From positions 6,583 through 70,582 of the forward strand of contig CAJJDN010000119.1 in NCBI GenBank assembly GCA_905182985.1: a stretch of 64,000 nt of DNA. Reading direction: 5' to 3'. Shown here in pieces: positions 11,401 to 25,700 of the stretch. The notes under the pieces are model-generated. The model ran no database searches. It saw only the letters and a list, made by a program, of their open reading frames with translations, and had not been told where the DNA came from. Both the position numbers and the translations under genes were made by a program. Source of the DNA: Paramecium sonneborni. Lineage: Eukaryota; Ciliophora; Oligohymenophorea; Peniculida; Parameciidae. The first letter of the stretch is position 1. Each line of letters begins with the position of its first letter.

Positions 11401-14400
11401 TTCTTCTATCTAAACATAAAATTCTTCATTTTTAACTGTTAATAGGGACCATTTTTAAGAAAGAAGATTTCTTATAATTTAATTTTGTTTCACTCCATCT
11501 TGAGAAGGTAACATTAAGTTTTAAAATAATTATTGGTTTATCTCATCTGGAAACATTTAGAAAGAATCATCATCTATTGGTTCAATTTTTTCTAAAAGTA
11601 AATTGATAGCAACACTGTAAAGCATATTTAAAGTGTTTATAATGATAAATAATTGATTTTTGAAAATAAAATATTATTTAATATCGAAGTTTTTGATTCC
11701 ATCTATGTAAGTTTTAATAAAATTAAATGAGTTTAAAGGCTCGTTAATATTTTAGATACAAATTTTTGCAACAGATTTTATTTACAATAAAGTCATTAAT
11801 ATATCAGAGAACCGGCATATTTTTTCGTCAAAAACTTGAATAGATTTATTAATCTCTACAAATAATTCACATATTACTAATCTTCTAATCTCATATGCAA
11901 AAGGAACAATTACATTATCAGATTTTCTAAAAAGAACTAAATTATCCAAACATATATAAAATATAAAATTCTTAGATGGATTTATAATTCTCGTTATTAA
12001 AGTCAAGAATGAAATTTATTATGAGGGATTAATATGGTTTATAAGAAATTTTTAACAATTTATTCTTAAGAGTTATGGTAAGAGTATTGGAAATTTTTTA
12101 ATAAGCAACTATAAAACATCCAATATCGTATTCCAATGATATTGATAATGTTCATTATTTTCAAAATAAGATGTAATCATTTATTAAATGAAAAGTCTAA
12201 AAAGAGTTTATGTTTCTTATTTATGTTTGAAATTAAATTGTAAGATTGAATTTTCATTTTAATTGATACTATTTAATGTATCTAAAGCTATGCCTTATTT
12301 TAAAACGAAATATTAATCATCTATTGATTTTTTAAACAATAAATTCATTATATATTTAAAATCTTCTTTAAACAAGTGCTCTTTTTCAAGTGCTAGCAAA
12401 GCTGGGTGATTTTTAGCTAATTTTAAATTTTCATTTGCTAAGACATTGTAGTATGTTGGCTAAATACAAATAGGATATGGGTTTTAATTCAAATAATTTT
12501 GCTATAAATTAGTTTTTTTGATTTCATTATTTTGTTCTTAATTAAAAAGTATTCTCTTTATTTGAGTTTCTAATTAGACTCTGACTAAAGTCTAATCATA
12601 AATTATAGCCATAGCTATTTGACAGACTAAAAAATTGATATTAACATTCTCCTTTCATTTTAAGTAAGGCTTCTAAACCCTTCTTTTTCAAAACAAATTC
12701 AGTTACATATTATCTTTCTTTTAAGAAAACTTTTACTAAAATATCAATACAAATTTTAGAAGTTATATGATTTTACACATTAGAGTTTAGAGACAATTTT
12801 ATCCCCTTTTTTATTAAAGCAAAAATGCAATAATCATATGTATTTTATTAATTAAAAATGGCTAGGATAAAATTAGCAGCTAAGTGTCCGTTTTAATCCT
12901 CTTGAATTAGCAAAACAACAAGTAATTTAAGTAGTTCCAGAATAAACGAGTATTGATCTTGTAATAAATTATTTTATTAATAAATCAAATGTAAAAGCAC
13001 TATTAAACTATTAATATTCACATTAGATAGATTTTATATCTCTTATTGTTCATATTTAATTCTTAAAAAATTTAATTTTAACTTGAATAATCGATCAACT
13101 ATTAATTCTAAATATTTATATAGTTCTAGTTCATCAAATTTTATATTAAGGTTTTATAATTTATCGATTAATGAATTTGAAAAAAAGAAAATATTTTGCT
13201 TAAGATATACTCCGAGAGCTTCTTATTCTATTTAATATCTATTATCTATCTATTATTTATATAGGTTTAATTGGGCTCTGCTATATTAATAAATAGAATC
13301 ATTATTTCTTGTTGGATAAATAAAATTTTGACTTTACATAAAAAATCCTTTAATCAATAAATATTACTTAATTTATTAAATGTTTTAGTGCGAGGAATCT
13401 TATGTTATTAAAATCAAATTTTAAATATTTTCAATCATTTTTTTTTTTGTTGATAGACTATGATTTTATCTTGGACTGTCATATAATAATTTCAGTATTT
13501 ATAAAATATTTTCGTTTAAGTCTTATATTAGTTATTAATTTGGGTTTACAGAGTTGATTATACGAATGTAATTTTCTAAGGTATTTTACAAATTTTGGTC
13601 TAATTTAGAATTGAAAATAATATCTTAAATCTCAAAACTTCTCTTTTATAAAAATTCTAATAAAAAAATAATTTGTTTAAGAATTTAAAGAGTTATTTCA
13701 GGAATATTGTTTAATAACAAACTTATTTTACTAAAGAATTAACTTAAAATTTAGTCTCTATTTGTTCTATCATGAGTTCTTTTAATTAATATAAAAATGA
13801 TAACAAGTATGTATGCACATGGATGATTTGCATCATCAACTATCTTGCTCTTTGATATCCAAAATTGAGAGATAATCTGAATTTCAAATATTGCAATACA
13901 TTTATTTATTAAGTCATCATTTAAAATTTAAACTTACAATCTCCTAGATTAAATTGAAATCTTAACTTCATTAAAATAATGTAAAATTTCAGAAAACCGA
14001 GAAGTTACTTAGTAAGTTTAAAGAGAGCAATTCTCTAAGAACTATTATTAATTTTAAACCAAATTTTTAGAATTATACAAAGAAAATCCCAAATCTGCTT
14101 CCCAAGATTCTATTAATTCGAATGCCTTTTTAAGACATTTATAAGGATCAAGATTAAAAGATGTAAAAGAACTAAATTATGGGATCTTGAATAGCATCAC
14201 AAAAATATCGAAATATCCTTCAGAGTGTAAAAATCGATTATTCTGAGATAAAGTCTTCATAAATTATTCTATTGCTCTTTTTTTTTTAATTATCATTACA
14301 TATTAAGATTTAAAATTCTGATCATAGTTTAATTGGTTTTATTTATCAGTTAATTATTATAAAAATAGTTATAATACTTTTATAACAATTTTAATTATTA

Positions 14401-16448
14401 ATGTTATACTTTTTTCATTATTTTTATTTGCTATTGAAGCTAAATCAATCAAACTCTATTTCTGAATAAGTTCTCGAGTAATTAAGTGATAATATAATAC
14501 CCTTTCAAAAAAAATTATTGCATCATTATTAAATTTTTGGAATCCATTTTCTTATTGGGAAATATTTTAATAAAAATTAAGAATATTAATCATATTTTAT
14601 GATTTTAATTCAACTATATTGATTTTTTAAATAATTTCATTCAAAAAATCTGGTAAGTTGGTATTAATAACAATGACTGTTAATTAAGGAGCAGCATTTA
14701 ATAATGTAGAAACTAATTTAAATGTTATTAGAATTGTTTTGTTTAATTAAACTGCTTATTATAATTTAGTTGTTATATTACTTAACAGTTTAGAATCTAA
14801 AATCTTTGTAGCAAAAATAGAATCTCTATCTTGATTAATATCATGATACTTATTTTATCCAAAAACTTGAATAATAGCTTTAATAACACCATAAATAATT
14901 TCATATGCTTCATTCAAGCATATTTAAATATAACCATTTTCAGTTGGTTTTTACAAACTAAGACTTTAATTTATGTAGTATTCAGCTATTTCTAAAAAAT
15001 AATCAAAAATCTAATTATTTCTTTGCAGATCTGAATATACAGATAAAAAACTTAAAAGCCTTATTATTCCAATTAATTATTTAGGAGGAAGCATTAATTT
15101 ATTATCCTAAATACTCAAAGCTTTTTTTAAAATTTTCTATGTTTCATTTATTTCTTAATATTTCTCTAAGGATCTTTCATTTGATAAAGGTTGGAAAAAC
15201 TTTAAGATACTATTAATTATCAATTCATTTCTAGCTAATCGTTCAGTCATTATTTAAGGAGAGTATCTTAAAGGATAACCAAGAATTTATTCATTTTTTT
15301 CTATATGCTATATTGACAAAACATCTTAAAGAAGTCCTAATATTTCTTTGGCTTTTTTTTAATAATATGACTCTTTAATATTTCTTGAATAGATTAAAAG
15401 TAACTCTTTTAATACAAGTGTATCTATTGTTTAAAGCTTAAATAAATTAAAATAATCAACATCTTCAAAATCTTTAACATTTTATTTGAAATATTTAATT
15501 GAATCTAAGTTATATTCATTTTTCAATAAATCTTGAAGATATTAAAAAGATTTTAAATGTAATTTGATAATGGTATTTCTGGTTTATTCTGGCTTTGAAA
15601 GTAATCCTCTTCTAATAAGTATTCTATATTTAAGAATCTCAATCATTGGTGAAATGTGCTTATCATGCATATTTAATAAATTTCTTGATAAATTAAGTGC
15701 TGAACTTGAATGATCATCTATTATTGTAATTTTCTATAGAATATATATTTTATTAATACTTTAGTTTAGATCTCTCTATACAGACTTATATTTTCAATCA
15801 AGTTCTGAGATAGGTATTCATAACTTTCCACTAATTAGGTTGGTTCATAATATTCTATATCAAATTATAAAGCATCAATTGGATGACAAGTAATTGTGTT
15901 ATATTTTGGATCTTAGTAATAAAAATCTATCAATTCTATTTTTTTGGAAGCCAAATAATTAACATGATCATATAATATTTTCTAGAAATAAAGAATTCTT
16001 AGAGTTAAATTTTGTTAGATTCTAGCATCAAAGCTCTTTAATATCTATAAAACGTATTCATAAATAAGTAAATCATCTGTATATTCAATTATACAAATTA
16101 AATGTTCATAAGACTAAAATTCTTAACTATTAAAAATTATTATAGAATTACGAGAAAATTATATTATTTTCCATTAATTCTTCTATAAAAATCAAAACCT
16201 AAGAGCAGTTATACCAAGAGTTATTTTAGATCTCCCTGGCAACATTTTCTAAGTTTTCATCAATTTTATTCAGCAGATATCGCAAAAAAGAGGTGCGAAA
16301 AAAATCTTATATATCATCTTTGTAATCTATATAGTTTTTTATTTCTTTCAAGTTAAAAGAGTCTATTAACATTTTCATCTAATTATGTTTCTTAAATTAC
16401 TTCTGCATCTACTTCAAAAAATTCTGATGCTGTAAGTTAATACTTCAT
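8499..16448 (-). CDS. Giant HECT-type E3 ubiquitin ligase
   Basis: Accepts ubiquitin from an E2 on a cysteine and passes it to substrates. The last ~370 residues (about 9600-8499) are a complete HECT domain: GGLIRNWFKILSKEI in the N-lobe, FVGKIFAKALMQDCLIHG, and the C-lobe with FVTG, PAGGFQAL and the catalytic cysteine in AYTCHNLLVIPAYDS. The protein is about 2608 aa, like HUWE1/UPL1-class ligases, with a long helical, probably armadillo-like region in front; no domain was firmly named there. Start ATG 16446-16448 gives MKYQLTASEFFEVDAE, then an intron. Introns seen: 16379-16400 (22 nt), 16127-16151 (25), 8886-8912 (27), 8740-8762 (23), 8602-8627 (26). Removing them leaves exactly 2609 codons; more 3n introns could be hidden. 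The last intron splits the catalytic Cys codon. Confidence 0.9.
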
Positions 16449-17148
16449 AAATTTAATAATGATTTTTTTTACTTCAAAAAAAGCTCTTAAATATATTTTC
16501 TCTTAAATTATGTACAAAACTTTTTTATTTTAGGGAAAAATAATTAGCTCAAAACTTTGAGAAAAAATCATTCCATTAGATAGAAAAAATATGAGCTAAT
16601 TTTATATAAATCATTAATAGGATAGTTGATGCTGAGAATGGCTACATGAATCTTGTAAATCCTAATACAATGCACATAATTTTTAATAATTTAAGCTTTA
16701 AATTGTGTTTAATGTCTAACTTTATATTTTAATAAAACAATTTTCGAAGATATTGTAGGTTATTAAGATCAAATAATAATCATTATTAGTCTCAAGTTGT
16801 GCTTATACCTATTTATTTTTTTAATTTAATTCAACAGATTTTATTAATTTTTTCCCTTAATAAATAATATAATTTTTTAGTATTAATTCAAAGAATACAA
16901 AAATTAAAAAAAATTAAAAATCAGAACTAATTTGCAGAGACCTAAATGAAGACTAATGAATATGATATAGAAATTTGAATATTGATAATACATTATTTTG
17001 GTGTGAATTTAACTTGTATCGAGAAGGTTAGCTGGGGTTAAATTGATGCAATTATAAATTTTATAATATCTTAGCTTGTTTTTTATTGAGAAATAAAAAA
17101 TGTTAATATTCTATTATTTGTAAAACAAATATTTATATATTTGGATAA
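16449..17148. other. Intergenic, no gene seen
   Basis: Upstream region of the HECT gene (which reads leftwards). Very A+T rich with no convincing frame. Confidence 0.5.
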
Positions 17149-17560
17149 ATGGGTAAGGAAAATAATTCTAAACATTTTATAATTTTCGTTAGTAAGGATA
17201 AATATTGAAATTTAATAATCGAGTGGCTTAAAATTTAGAAAAAGGTCATGAAATTATATTCTGTGTAATAGAATGGAAAAGATATTAAAACTAAAATATG
17301 GTTTAATTTTAGGAAATAAAAGATATCGGTTGAAGATTTTTAATCTCTTACCATCATTTATTTAGAGAAGTTAGAGGATGGAGAAATAGATGCATCAAAA
17401 CTAAATTGTTACAATAAAAAAATTAAAAAATCTGAAATAATCATTAATTAGGACATCTAAAGAAGAAAGAGATGTAAAAATTATATTGATTAAGATATCT
17501 AATATATATTTATAAGATAATAATATCTAAATTAATATCTTAAGTTTCTATTTATCTGTT
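17149..17560 (+). pseudogene. Possible gene fragment, unknown product
   Basis: From ATG 17149 a frame reads MGKENNSKHFIIFVSKDKY, then an in-frame TGA at 17206-17208, then NLIIEWLKIQKK and a well mixed stretch containing KISVEDFQSLTIIYLEKLED and GEIDASKLN up to about 17480. The acidic, varied composition is better than chance for this DNA, but no family is recognised. It overlaps nothing firm. It could equally be a remnant of a decayed gene. Confidence 0.3.
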
Positions 17561-17874
17561 AATTATAACTGTTTATTTCAATATGTCTATAATTGAGAAA
17601 AAAATCTTAGTCGTTCCATTTAAATCTTTCATAAATTCTAATAATCTCAGATGGCTAACAATCCTATTAACTAACCAAGCAATCAATATCGAACAATCTT
17701 TATTAGCAGTAATTGCATGGCACCTCTATCTTACTCAGCTGAATCTTGTTGAAATTAATAACTTAATGGTTTAAGATTTGCTTGGTTAGATGTAAGTGTT
17801 GTAAGTTATTAAATAGTTTTTGATTTCTTAAATTATGGAATCTCATAATCCTGTTCTTTAATTTTCTTTCCCAT
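17548..17874 (-). pseudogene. Fragment of a WD40-family gene
   Basis: From ATG 17872-17874 the minus strand reads MGKKIKEQDYEIPQFKKSK, then TTLTSNQANLKPLSYQFQQD and, after a one-base shift, RCHAITANKDCSILIA. The last segment resembles the first propeller blade of Paramecium WD40 proteins (A.NKDCSI.(V/I)A). No further blades follow, so only the front end of such a gene is left. Base composition here is less A+T rich than the surroundings, which fits old coding sequence. A plus-strand frame at 17583-17774 is the shadow of this strand. Confidence 0.38.
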
Positions 17875-18352
17875 TTAGTTTTCGCTTCCTTATATTAGTT
17901 TTTCTCTTAAATTTCTAATGATTAATAAACTATTTTTCCTTAACTTTTATTAAAATTTATATAAATTGCTTCAACTTTACTTTTGTATTCTAGAATTATT
18001 TAGTCTCATTTTTGTTAGATTTTTTTTTTAAGACAATTATAGACATAGACAATTAACTTTTTGAGATCAATAAATTTACAGAAATTTGTTAATTAAGAGG
18101 TTGATTATAAGAGTAATCAATCTTCTTAAAATTAAATTTATATATTAAAAGTATAACTATTTAATCTAACTTGAATAATCGAATATATATTTTCTAAGGA
18201 TATAAAAAATTGTAAATAACAGTATATTTAATTGAATTTGTTGTTAGTAAAAGGATTCCATTATTTCTTATTTTGTTATTAGAATACTTATAATTAAGGT
18301 TTTGTATTAATCTAATCCATAAATATTTGTAAAATTAATTAAATTTTATTTA
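17875..18352. other. Intergenic, no gene seen
   Basis: Presumed upstream region of the membrane-protein gene at 18353. No convincing frame. Confidence 0.5.
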
Positions 18353-19367
18353 ATGAATAATGGAATTAGATACATCTCAGAAAATCGATCTTAAGATCTA
18401 GTATATTATTTTCCAAATTGCACATCAAGAAATCCTTTTCATAACAATTAGTATTTGTTTTTATTTTTTTTAGATCCAATAATTCTGATACTTTAGCATA
18501 GTAGGATATTAATTCCTCTGTAATAAAGTCTACTTTTATAGCAAAAACACTAATTGTAATAGGTGTTTTATTCGGAATTATATTGGTAATATTAAAGATG
18601 TAGGGTCAAAATTCAATGTTATAAGAATACTTATTTAATGTTTATACACTTAAAATCTAAGTAACTTCATTTACTTTTGGCTTTATTTTATTAATTGTGA
18701 TCATAGCAATACCCATTTATCAAACTTAATTTAAGGAAGTATTGTTATTTAAATATATAAAAAGACTCAAGCTCATAATATAATAGGTTAAATATTATAG
18801 ACATTATTCTTTATTTCATTTATTATTTCAGCTGTTACTTTCACTTATTTTCTGTTTATTTATTTTAATAACGGATGTAATATCCATTTAAAATTATTTT
18901 TAGATTATCTAGTATTAAGCACTATTTTATGCTTATTTTTAGTTAATATAGCATTAGCAATTTATGTAGGGTGCAATAAATAATAGTATAATCCTAAAAG
19001 TAATATAATATTTTTTAATTTTAGAATAAGGTATCTGTAGCATAATTTTAATATGGATTTTTTCAATTTTATCAATTTTCTACTTTTTAAATATTTGGTG
19101 GTAATTATTAATTTGTGGAATTTTAATTATGACATTTGAACTCTTAGTAATTCATTCTGTAAAATTCATTATAGAAGAATATGTATAAATCATCATTAAA
19201 ATATATAGGAGTTTAAATTAACCAATTAAGATTATATAATATCAGTCCCACTCATTTTTTTTGTCACTATAATTTCATTTTTAGCTATAATTTTTATTAT
19301 TGTAATAATTATAGGATTATTATGCAATTCAAAGAGTTCAGAAAGTCTAATTGATGATGATAGTTGA
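18353..19367 (+). CDS. Seven-TM membrane protein, BAX-inhibitor-like?
   Basis: Intact 304-aa protein with a soluble N-terminus of ~50 residues (MNNGIRYISENRSQDL) and about seven hydrophobic spans, among them TLIVIGVLFGIILVIL, LFFISFIISAVTFTYFLF, LVLSTILCLFLVNIALAIYV and a last one ending in FIIVIIIGLLC before an acidic tail (SLIDDDS). Size, seven spans and the order fit the TMBIM/BAX inhibitor-1 family, which modulates ER calcium and cell death, but I see no decisive signature, so the family name is tentative. Four introns make the frame: 18451-18473 (23 nt), 18739-18764 (26, ends AAG), 19000-19024 (25) and 19183-19208 (26). After removal 915 nt remain, 305 codons ending at TGA 19365-19367. 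Confidence 0.75.
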
Positions 19368-19729
19368 TATCATTATATAATTAAATATATTATCATATAT
19401 AGAATATGATTAGTAAAATTATTTTATTTTCTCGATTATAAACTTTATAAATAATGTTTAAATAACTTTTCTTTCACAAATTAATTAATAAAGTTTGTTT
19501 TTTAAGATATATCAATAAATTTTATTGTTATCTCCAATATTAGCAAATATCATTAAAAGCCTATTTTTTATATTCTCCTTATTCTAACCAAAGCTTTATC
19601 ATTAAGTCTTGAAGATTTGAAGATAGATAAATAAATATATCAAGAATATTGAGATATTTAAGTGTTTCCAAGATAGTTTATAAATCATACATCATTTATG
19701 AAAACAATTATTAAAAAAATATAAAGTTA
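19368..19729. other. Convergent intergenic spacer
   Basis: Lies between the 3' ends of two genes that face each other. A+T rich; it should hold both polyadenylation sites but no clear signal stands out. Confidence 0.5.
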
Positions 19730-22700
19730 TCAAACTACAATTTTAAAATATTGTAATCTTTCATTCTCTTCAGTAATTCCAATTATCAAGCCATCAGTTA
19801 TCTAAAAACTATCATATTACTCTACATTCTCCTTTTTGAAATTTAAACTCAGTTATGTTTTTACTCCTTTAATAATATCAAATTTATAAAAATTATAATT
19901 ATTCACATCATTCTATCTCTGATAATATCCATATAAATATATAGTTGATTAATTTTGATAAATATTACTTTAATTTTTATCATAGTTATTAATTTTACGT
20001 ACTAATTTACCATTTTTAATTTATCTTATTGTTATTGTTCCTTTTAAATAAAAAGAAGCTTCAATGACAATTAAACTTTTAAAAAATAAAACAAATTGAG
20101 GGTAACCTTAAATATTCTAATTCTTACAAATAATTTTACTATTTTTTATATTTATTAGGTATTAAATCCTATTATTGACAATAATATAATAAAAGCCTAA
20201 AACACTTTTTTAAATCAATGAAATTTATTAACTTTTTATTAAATCACTAATATCGAGAATACATTATTCGCTGCTTGTCAAAGAAAGTATATTTATTTAT
20301 TTTTCTGAATTATTAAAATAAAGATTATTTTCTTAGTCACATTAATAGACATAGACTTACTTATAAGAACTGAGATCAATAATTTATGTCTAAGCCGTTT
20401 TAATATTAATGATTCTAACCTCATATTAATTCCTTTAAAATAAAAAGAAATTTGAATCTAGTGTGAATTATTGAAAAAAAGTCGTAGTCTAATTAATTAA
20501 AAATTTTTCCTCTATGATTATGGAATTGGTTGTAATTTCCAAAATAATGATTTAAGCTATTCCTTTCGACATGTTTGCTAAAGTTCCATAATTTTTAAGT
20601 GACAAAGCAATATATTATTAATTAGGGGATATCAAATATGAATAATCCTTCCAATTATATTTTTGATATTGTTTAATCGTATAGCTTCCTAAGAATTAAA
20701 GTTCATTTGCCTTTCTTTTGATTCTTGTTAACATAAATATATAAATTAAATATATCTTGAATTATATATTATTTCATGTAACATTGTTTATACTATTTCT
20801 TATAAATAGGATTACATAACTTTTTTAAAAAGTCTTAATTGGAAATAAACTTTTAAATGTATAATTGGATAAATTAATAACTTGGGAAAAATGAGTTTTG
20901 TTAAAATAATCTACATTTCAGTTTAATTTGCTAACCTTAACTTAGTTGAACAGGTTTAGTAAAGTTAGAAGTAAAATCATAAAAGATAAATAAATGATTA
21001 TATTAATAGCTGGTCCATTTTCAGAAAAAAACTGATTTAAATCTTTTGAGATGACCTGATAAGAATGTATTGTAGATTAAGAACAAACCTTCGATATCAA
21101 GAATTGGAATTAAAACAGTCCAAAAATGTCTTTAATATCTTGGGTTAACAAAGAATGAACCTGCAGATGAATTCATGGCTGCAATAGTTTATGTATTAAT
21201 GATATCTTTCCAACTCTATTTACTTAGATCATATTAATTACCATAATTTGCACTATATCATATTAAGGCATAATCCTTATTAAATTGACAGATTTCACAT
21301 AGTTTATTTGTGACAATATATCAAAATTAGTTTAACAATTTAAACAATATATTACACGTTTCAAGCACAGATATATTAGATTCCTAATTAGTTTTATTAT
21401 TTTAGATTTATCCTTCCTAAAGAAGAATCTTTGATACATGAGAAGCTAATAATGATCACATATGAAAGAATTATATCATCATCGCTTTTTTCTCCTGATA
21501 GAAAAGCAGATTTCCTTTTGGAGATAAAGCAATACATTAAATTTCCTAATTTTCTCCATCATAAACTTTTTATAAAATAAATTTCTCATTTAGGTTTTAA
21601 ATTTAATAACCCCTTGATTTTGTAGTAAATATTATATTGAAAATTTTAAAAACTATTATTGGGTTCAAAATGCCAGCTATATCATCAGAATTTTAATCTA
21701 AATATACGAGGAGGATAAAAATAAGCATTTTTTGTTTTAGAACTAAAATATATTAAGTCTCCAACTGATGAGTAAATAATCTTACCATTACCTTAATCAA
21801 ATTAATGGCATTTTTCTAAATTTATCAATTTTTCAATATTTATTATTTATATCTCCCCTGAACAGCTTAAAGCAAAGTAATCTTCTTTCTCTGAAAATAC
21901 AGCTATTTTATTTTAATTACAAATTGCTTAGAATTAATTTAATTATAATTAATCAATTAAATCAAATCTTATTGAATTTTTAAAAGTAATCAATGAATAT
22001 TTAGAAGTGAATACTATTCCGGTAATTAATTCTTCAAACACAATTTTTTAGACATATTCAAATTAATGAGCAATCACTAAAATTTCTTTTGATTAAAATT
22101 ATACCAAACCTACTTTGCAATCTTTGAATTTATGTATAATTAATGGATTTTACAACTTTTATTGTAATAAAAAAGAATTTAAGATATCTAAATATTTATT
22201 ATCTAGTGAGAAACAATAAAGTTTCTTATCTTAACGATTTAATTTTGTGTTATAATAGAGTATTCTAAATATGAAATGGAAGAACAGAAAAATTACTAGT
22301 AAAAGTACCCATCTACATTCCAACAACCAAGAATTTATATTTATAATTCATCATCTATTCGGTATAAATAGATTATAGTATCATAACAAAATACCAATTC
22401 TTAATCATCATGCGAGAAATAGATTAATTTGATAAAGAACTTTCTTTAAATTTTTCTCCTTAAAAACAATTTTATGTTCTTCTTAATTGCAAATGCGAAT
22501 ATCTTTTTTTCTAGCTTAAAGCTAATAACTTAAATTCTTCATTAACATCAATAAATTAAGGCTCCATTCCCTTAAAATTCTAGATTCTTTGAAAATAAAA
22601 CTATGTCATTTTTGTCAAAAATAATATCAGGCAATTTTTTCACTAATTAATTTTATTTAGTAGTTACATTCCATTCTCTTATATTTCCATCTGTGTAATA

Positions 22701-25700
22701 TACATAGATTTTATATGAATCTTTAAAAGACATTTAATATGTAATTAATTCACAATCTTAAATTTTTAATTATGTTAGATTATCTGGATTGTAAATTTCC
22801 CATAAATAAATAATGTTGTCATAAATATTATAACCATTTTATTAAATATTTTCAATACAAGTTATATATTTTTTATCCTCTGAATTTTAATAATTCTGGG
22901 CATTTACGTCCTAAATATTTATTTATATCTTCAAAAAGCATAGCAATAAATCTTTCACCTTCTTTATAGGTAATATAATTGACCTAATACAAAAATTATG
23001 AATCAAAGAAAGTAAAGCATGTTTAGATTTAGAAGAAAATAATCTTCTACTTAACCATTGATTTTCTTTTTATTTCTCCATATAATTATAAATTTCCATC
23101 TTTGTTTAAATATAATATTATATTGCCATTTTTAGATGTTGTTATTGGGATAATTTCTGAATCGCATTTTAAAATCTATTATTATTTTTTTGTTGAAAAT
23201 TTAGAATTATCAATTAGTTTTTAGAGAAATCAAAACAAATATTTTATGAAAGTTGTGAGATTTTGAGTTTGCTGATATGTTAATAGTTTTTTCCATTTCT
23301 TCTTTAATTTAGTCAAAACTAAATTGGGTAATATAATTGCTGAATAAAGCTCAATTTTCGATTCTGTTTAAATAGCCATGTAGTTTTTTATCTAACAAAA
23401 ACCTATAGATTTGACATTCTCAACATAAAATAATAAATTATTGTTTTTCAAAAGACATAAAAAGCTTCTGTATTGATATTTATTATTATTATGGGAATGT
23501 AAACTTTATATTCAATATATCCTAAATAATAATCGCTTCATTATTTTTTATTCCTACTCCTCTCTCTCCATTTTCTTAAATAGAAAAACAATTAATATAT
23601 TCATGTAACCCTATTTGATGAACTGTTTCAAAATCTTTTAAATTCCATATAATTATATATTTGTTTTTAAATAATGAAATCTCTTGATAAGACTAATTAG
23701 CATTAATTTCAAAGATTAATAATTTTTCTTTATAATCCCAGATTTTTATTTTATAATGTGATGCTAATATTAATAATAAATTTTGCTTATGCTCAAAAAT
23801 TATAAATGCTTAGCAAAATATTCAAATTTTTCAGAGAATTATTCTTCATCAAGTTCATCGGAAAAATTTTATAGCTGAAAATCATTTTATGAAGCAATCA
23901 AATAATCTGAAGATATATGACCTAATTAAAATTATTTTTAAAATCTTAAGAACCTAAATAAACATTCATTTAATTTAGTAAATAAATAATGTTTGAGGAA
24001 GCTCTGCAATAATTTTAATTTTTAAATTATGAAAGTTTAACTATTTTAGTCGATTTTTAATTCATATTTTCTACATTTATTAGTTTTTCTCTAACAAAGT
24101 TGATTACACCTCAATAGTTATCTGTACTAATATTAAAATTTTCTTAATTAAATAGTGATTTTAACAAAATATCTTTATTTTATTCTAAATTATCATTGTT
24201 ATATTCTGTATTTTATTAATATTATTCTAAAGCTTTTATTAAGGTTTTTCTAAATTTTTATTACATTCTATAATTTAATAAATGTTATTCAAAGAAATTA
24301 ATAAATCAAAAATATATTTTGCAACATAAAATTCTTAAATTGATTTATGTGTGAATGCAAATGCACTTCCCTTACAATTTAATAAGATACAACTTCTAAT
24401 TAATTTCTTATATCCATCTTCAACATCAAAATATTGTTTCAACCAATCATCAATAACTTATTAAATTTTTTAATTACTTTTTAAATCTAATTTTCCTTGT
24501 GGTTTATAGCCTATTTATGATAAATCTTTTAGTGTCATATCTATTGCTAAAGAACAAGAAAATTGATTTACATCAAATATAAAACTTTCATAATTTGATA
24601 TTTTACCATGTTCTCGTTATTTTTGAATTTGTTATTTATGCTAAAAATTAATATAACTTTCATAAAATTCGAAAACTGTGAATTTTTTCATCTTTAAAGT
24701 CATTAATACAATATAAATATCATGAGGATTTAATCTTATTGTGTAACCATCAAAATTAATAGAGTCTCTATTTTGTTTTAATCTACAAACAATTGAATAG
24801 TTCTAAAAAAAATTTTAATTATCAAGACTATCAATAATTTCATCTATTTTTGCTCTATCAATTTTTGATTAATATTCTTCATCTTGTTCTTCTTCAGGTA
24901 TTTATTCTTCATCAAGATTTATTATAATTCTTTATTATTGATTTTAGAAAAGCAAAATTTATTTTTTTATATTTTTTCTTGCTTTTTATGAAAGTCTAAA
25001 TTGTTACTTAATTTTAACAGATTTATCATAAAGTCTTTTTTATAGCTGTTGATCCTGAATATTTCGAGGTCATATTCGGCAACACTTACACATCAATTTC
25101 TAACATAAATGGAATTTTTAATAAATCTTCTATTTTCACACTCTCAATTGATTATAGAAATTTATTAGCACTCCATAAACCCAATAATTCCTTTTTTAAT
25201 CCAGTTGCTTATTCTTCTGTTAATATTTATAAAACTGTATGAGTTTTAATTTTTCCAATTATTATTTCTTCTTATTTATTTTGAAAAATTCCATCTTACC
25301 CTTAATTTTCAGATTTTGAAATAAAATTTTTAATCTATTAGGATATTAAAGTATAAATATCTAAAAATTCTACTAAATCAATTTTTATCCTGAAATTTAT
25401 TTAACAAACTTATAAATTGCTTTTATTTTTTTTCACACTTAATTCAACATATTAATACAAATATTACCTTTGCTAATCTTCATTAAAATTTTATAATTAA
25501 ACTTCCTTCAAAGTTTATAAACTGTCTCCATTAAACCAAATTTAATACCCAACAGTATTTAATATTTCTTTTCTTGTTTTAATAATAACCTTCATTTAAC
25601 GAGTTAATTTATCAATACTCAAATCTTAAAACAATTTATTAGTCATTATGAGATTTTATTAAATACTTTTATCTCGTGATAGCTATCAAGTTTATTCCTT

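Noticed and set aside
11782..12006. Minus-strand 74-codon frame read as a separate small gene
   Set aside because: It is in the true frame of the HECT ligase; it appears to stop only because TAA was read as stop instead of glutamine. Part of the big gene, not a gene of its own.
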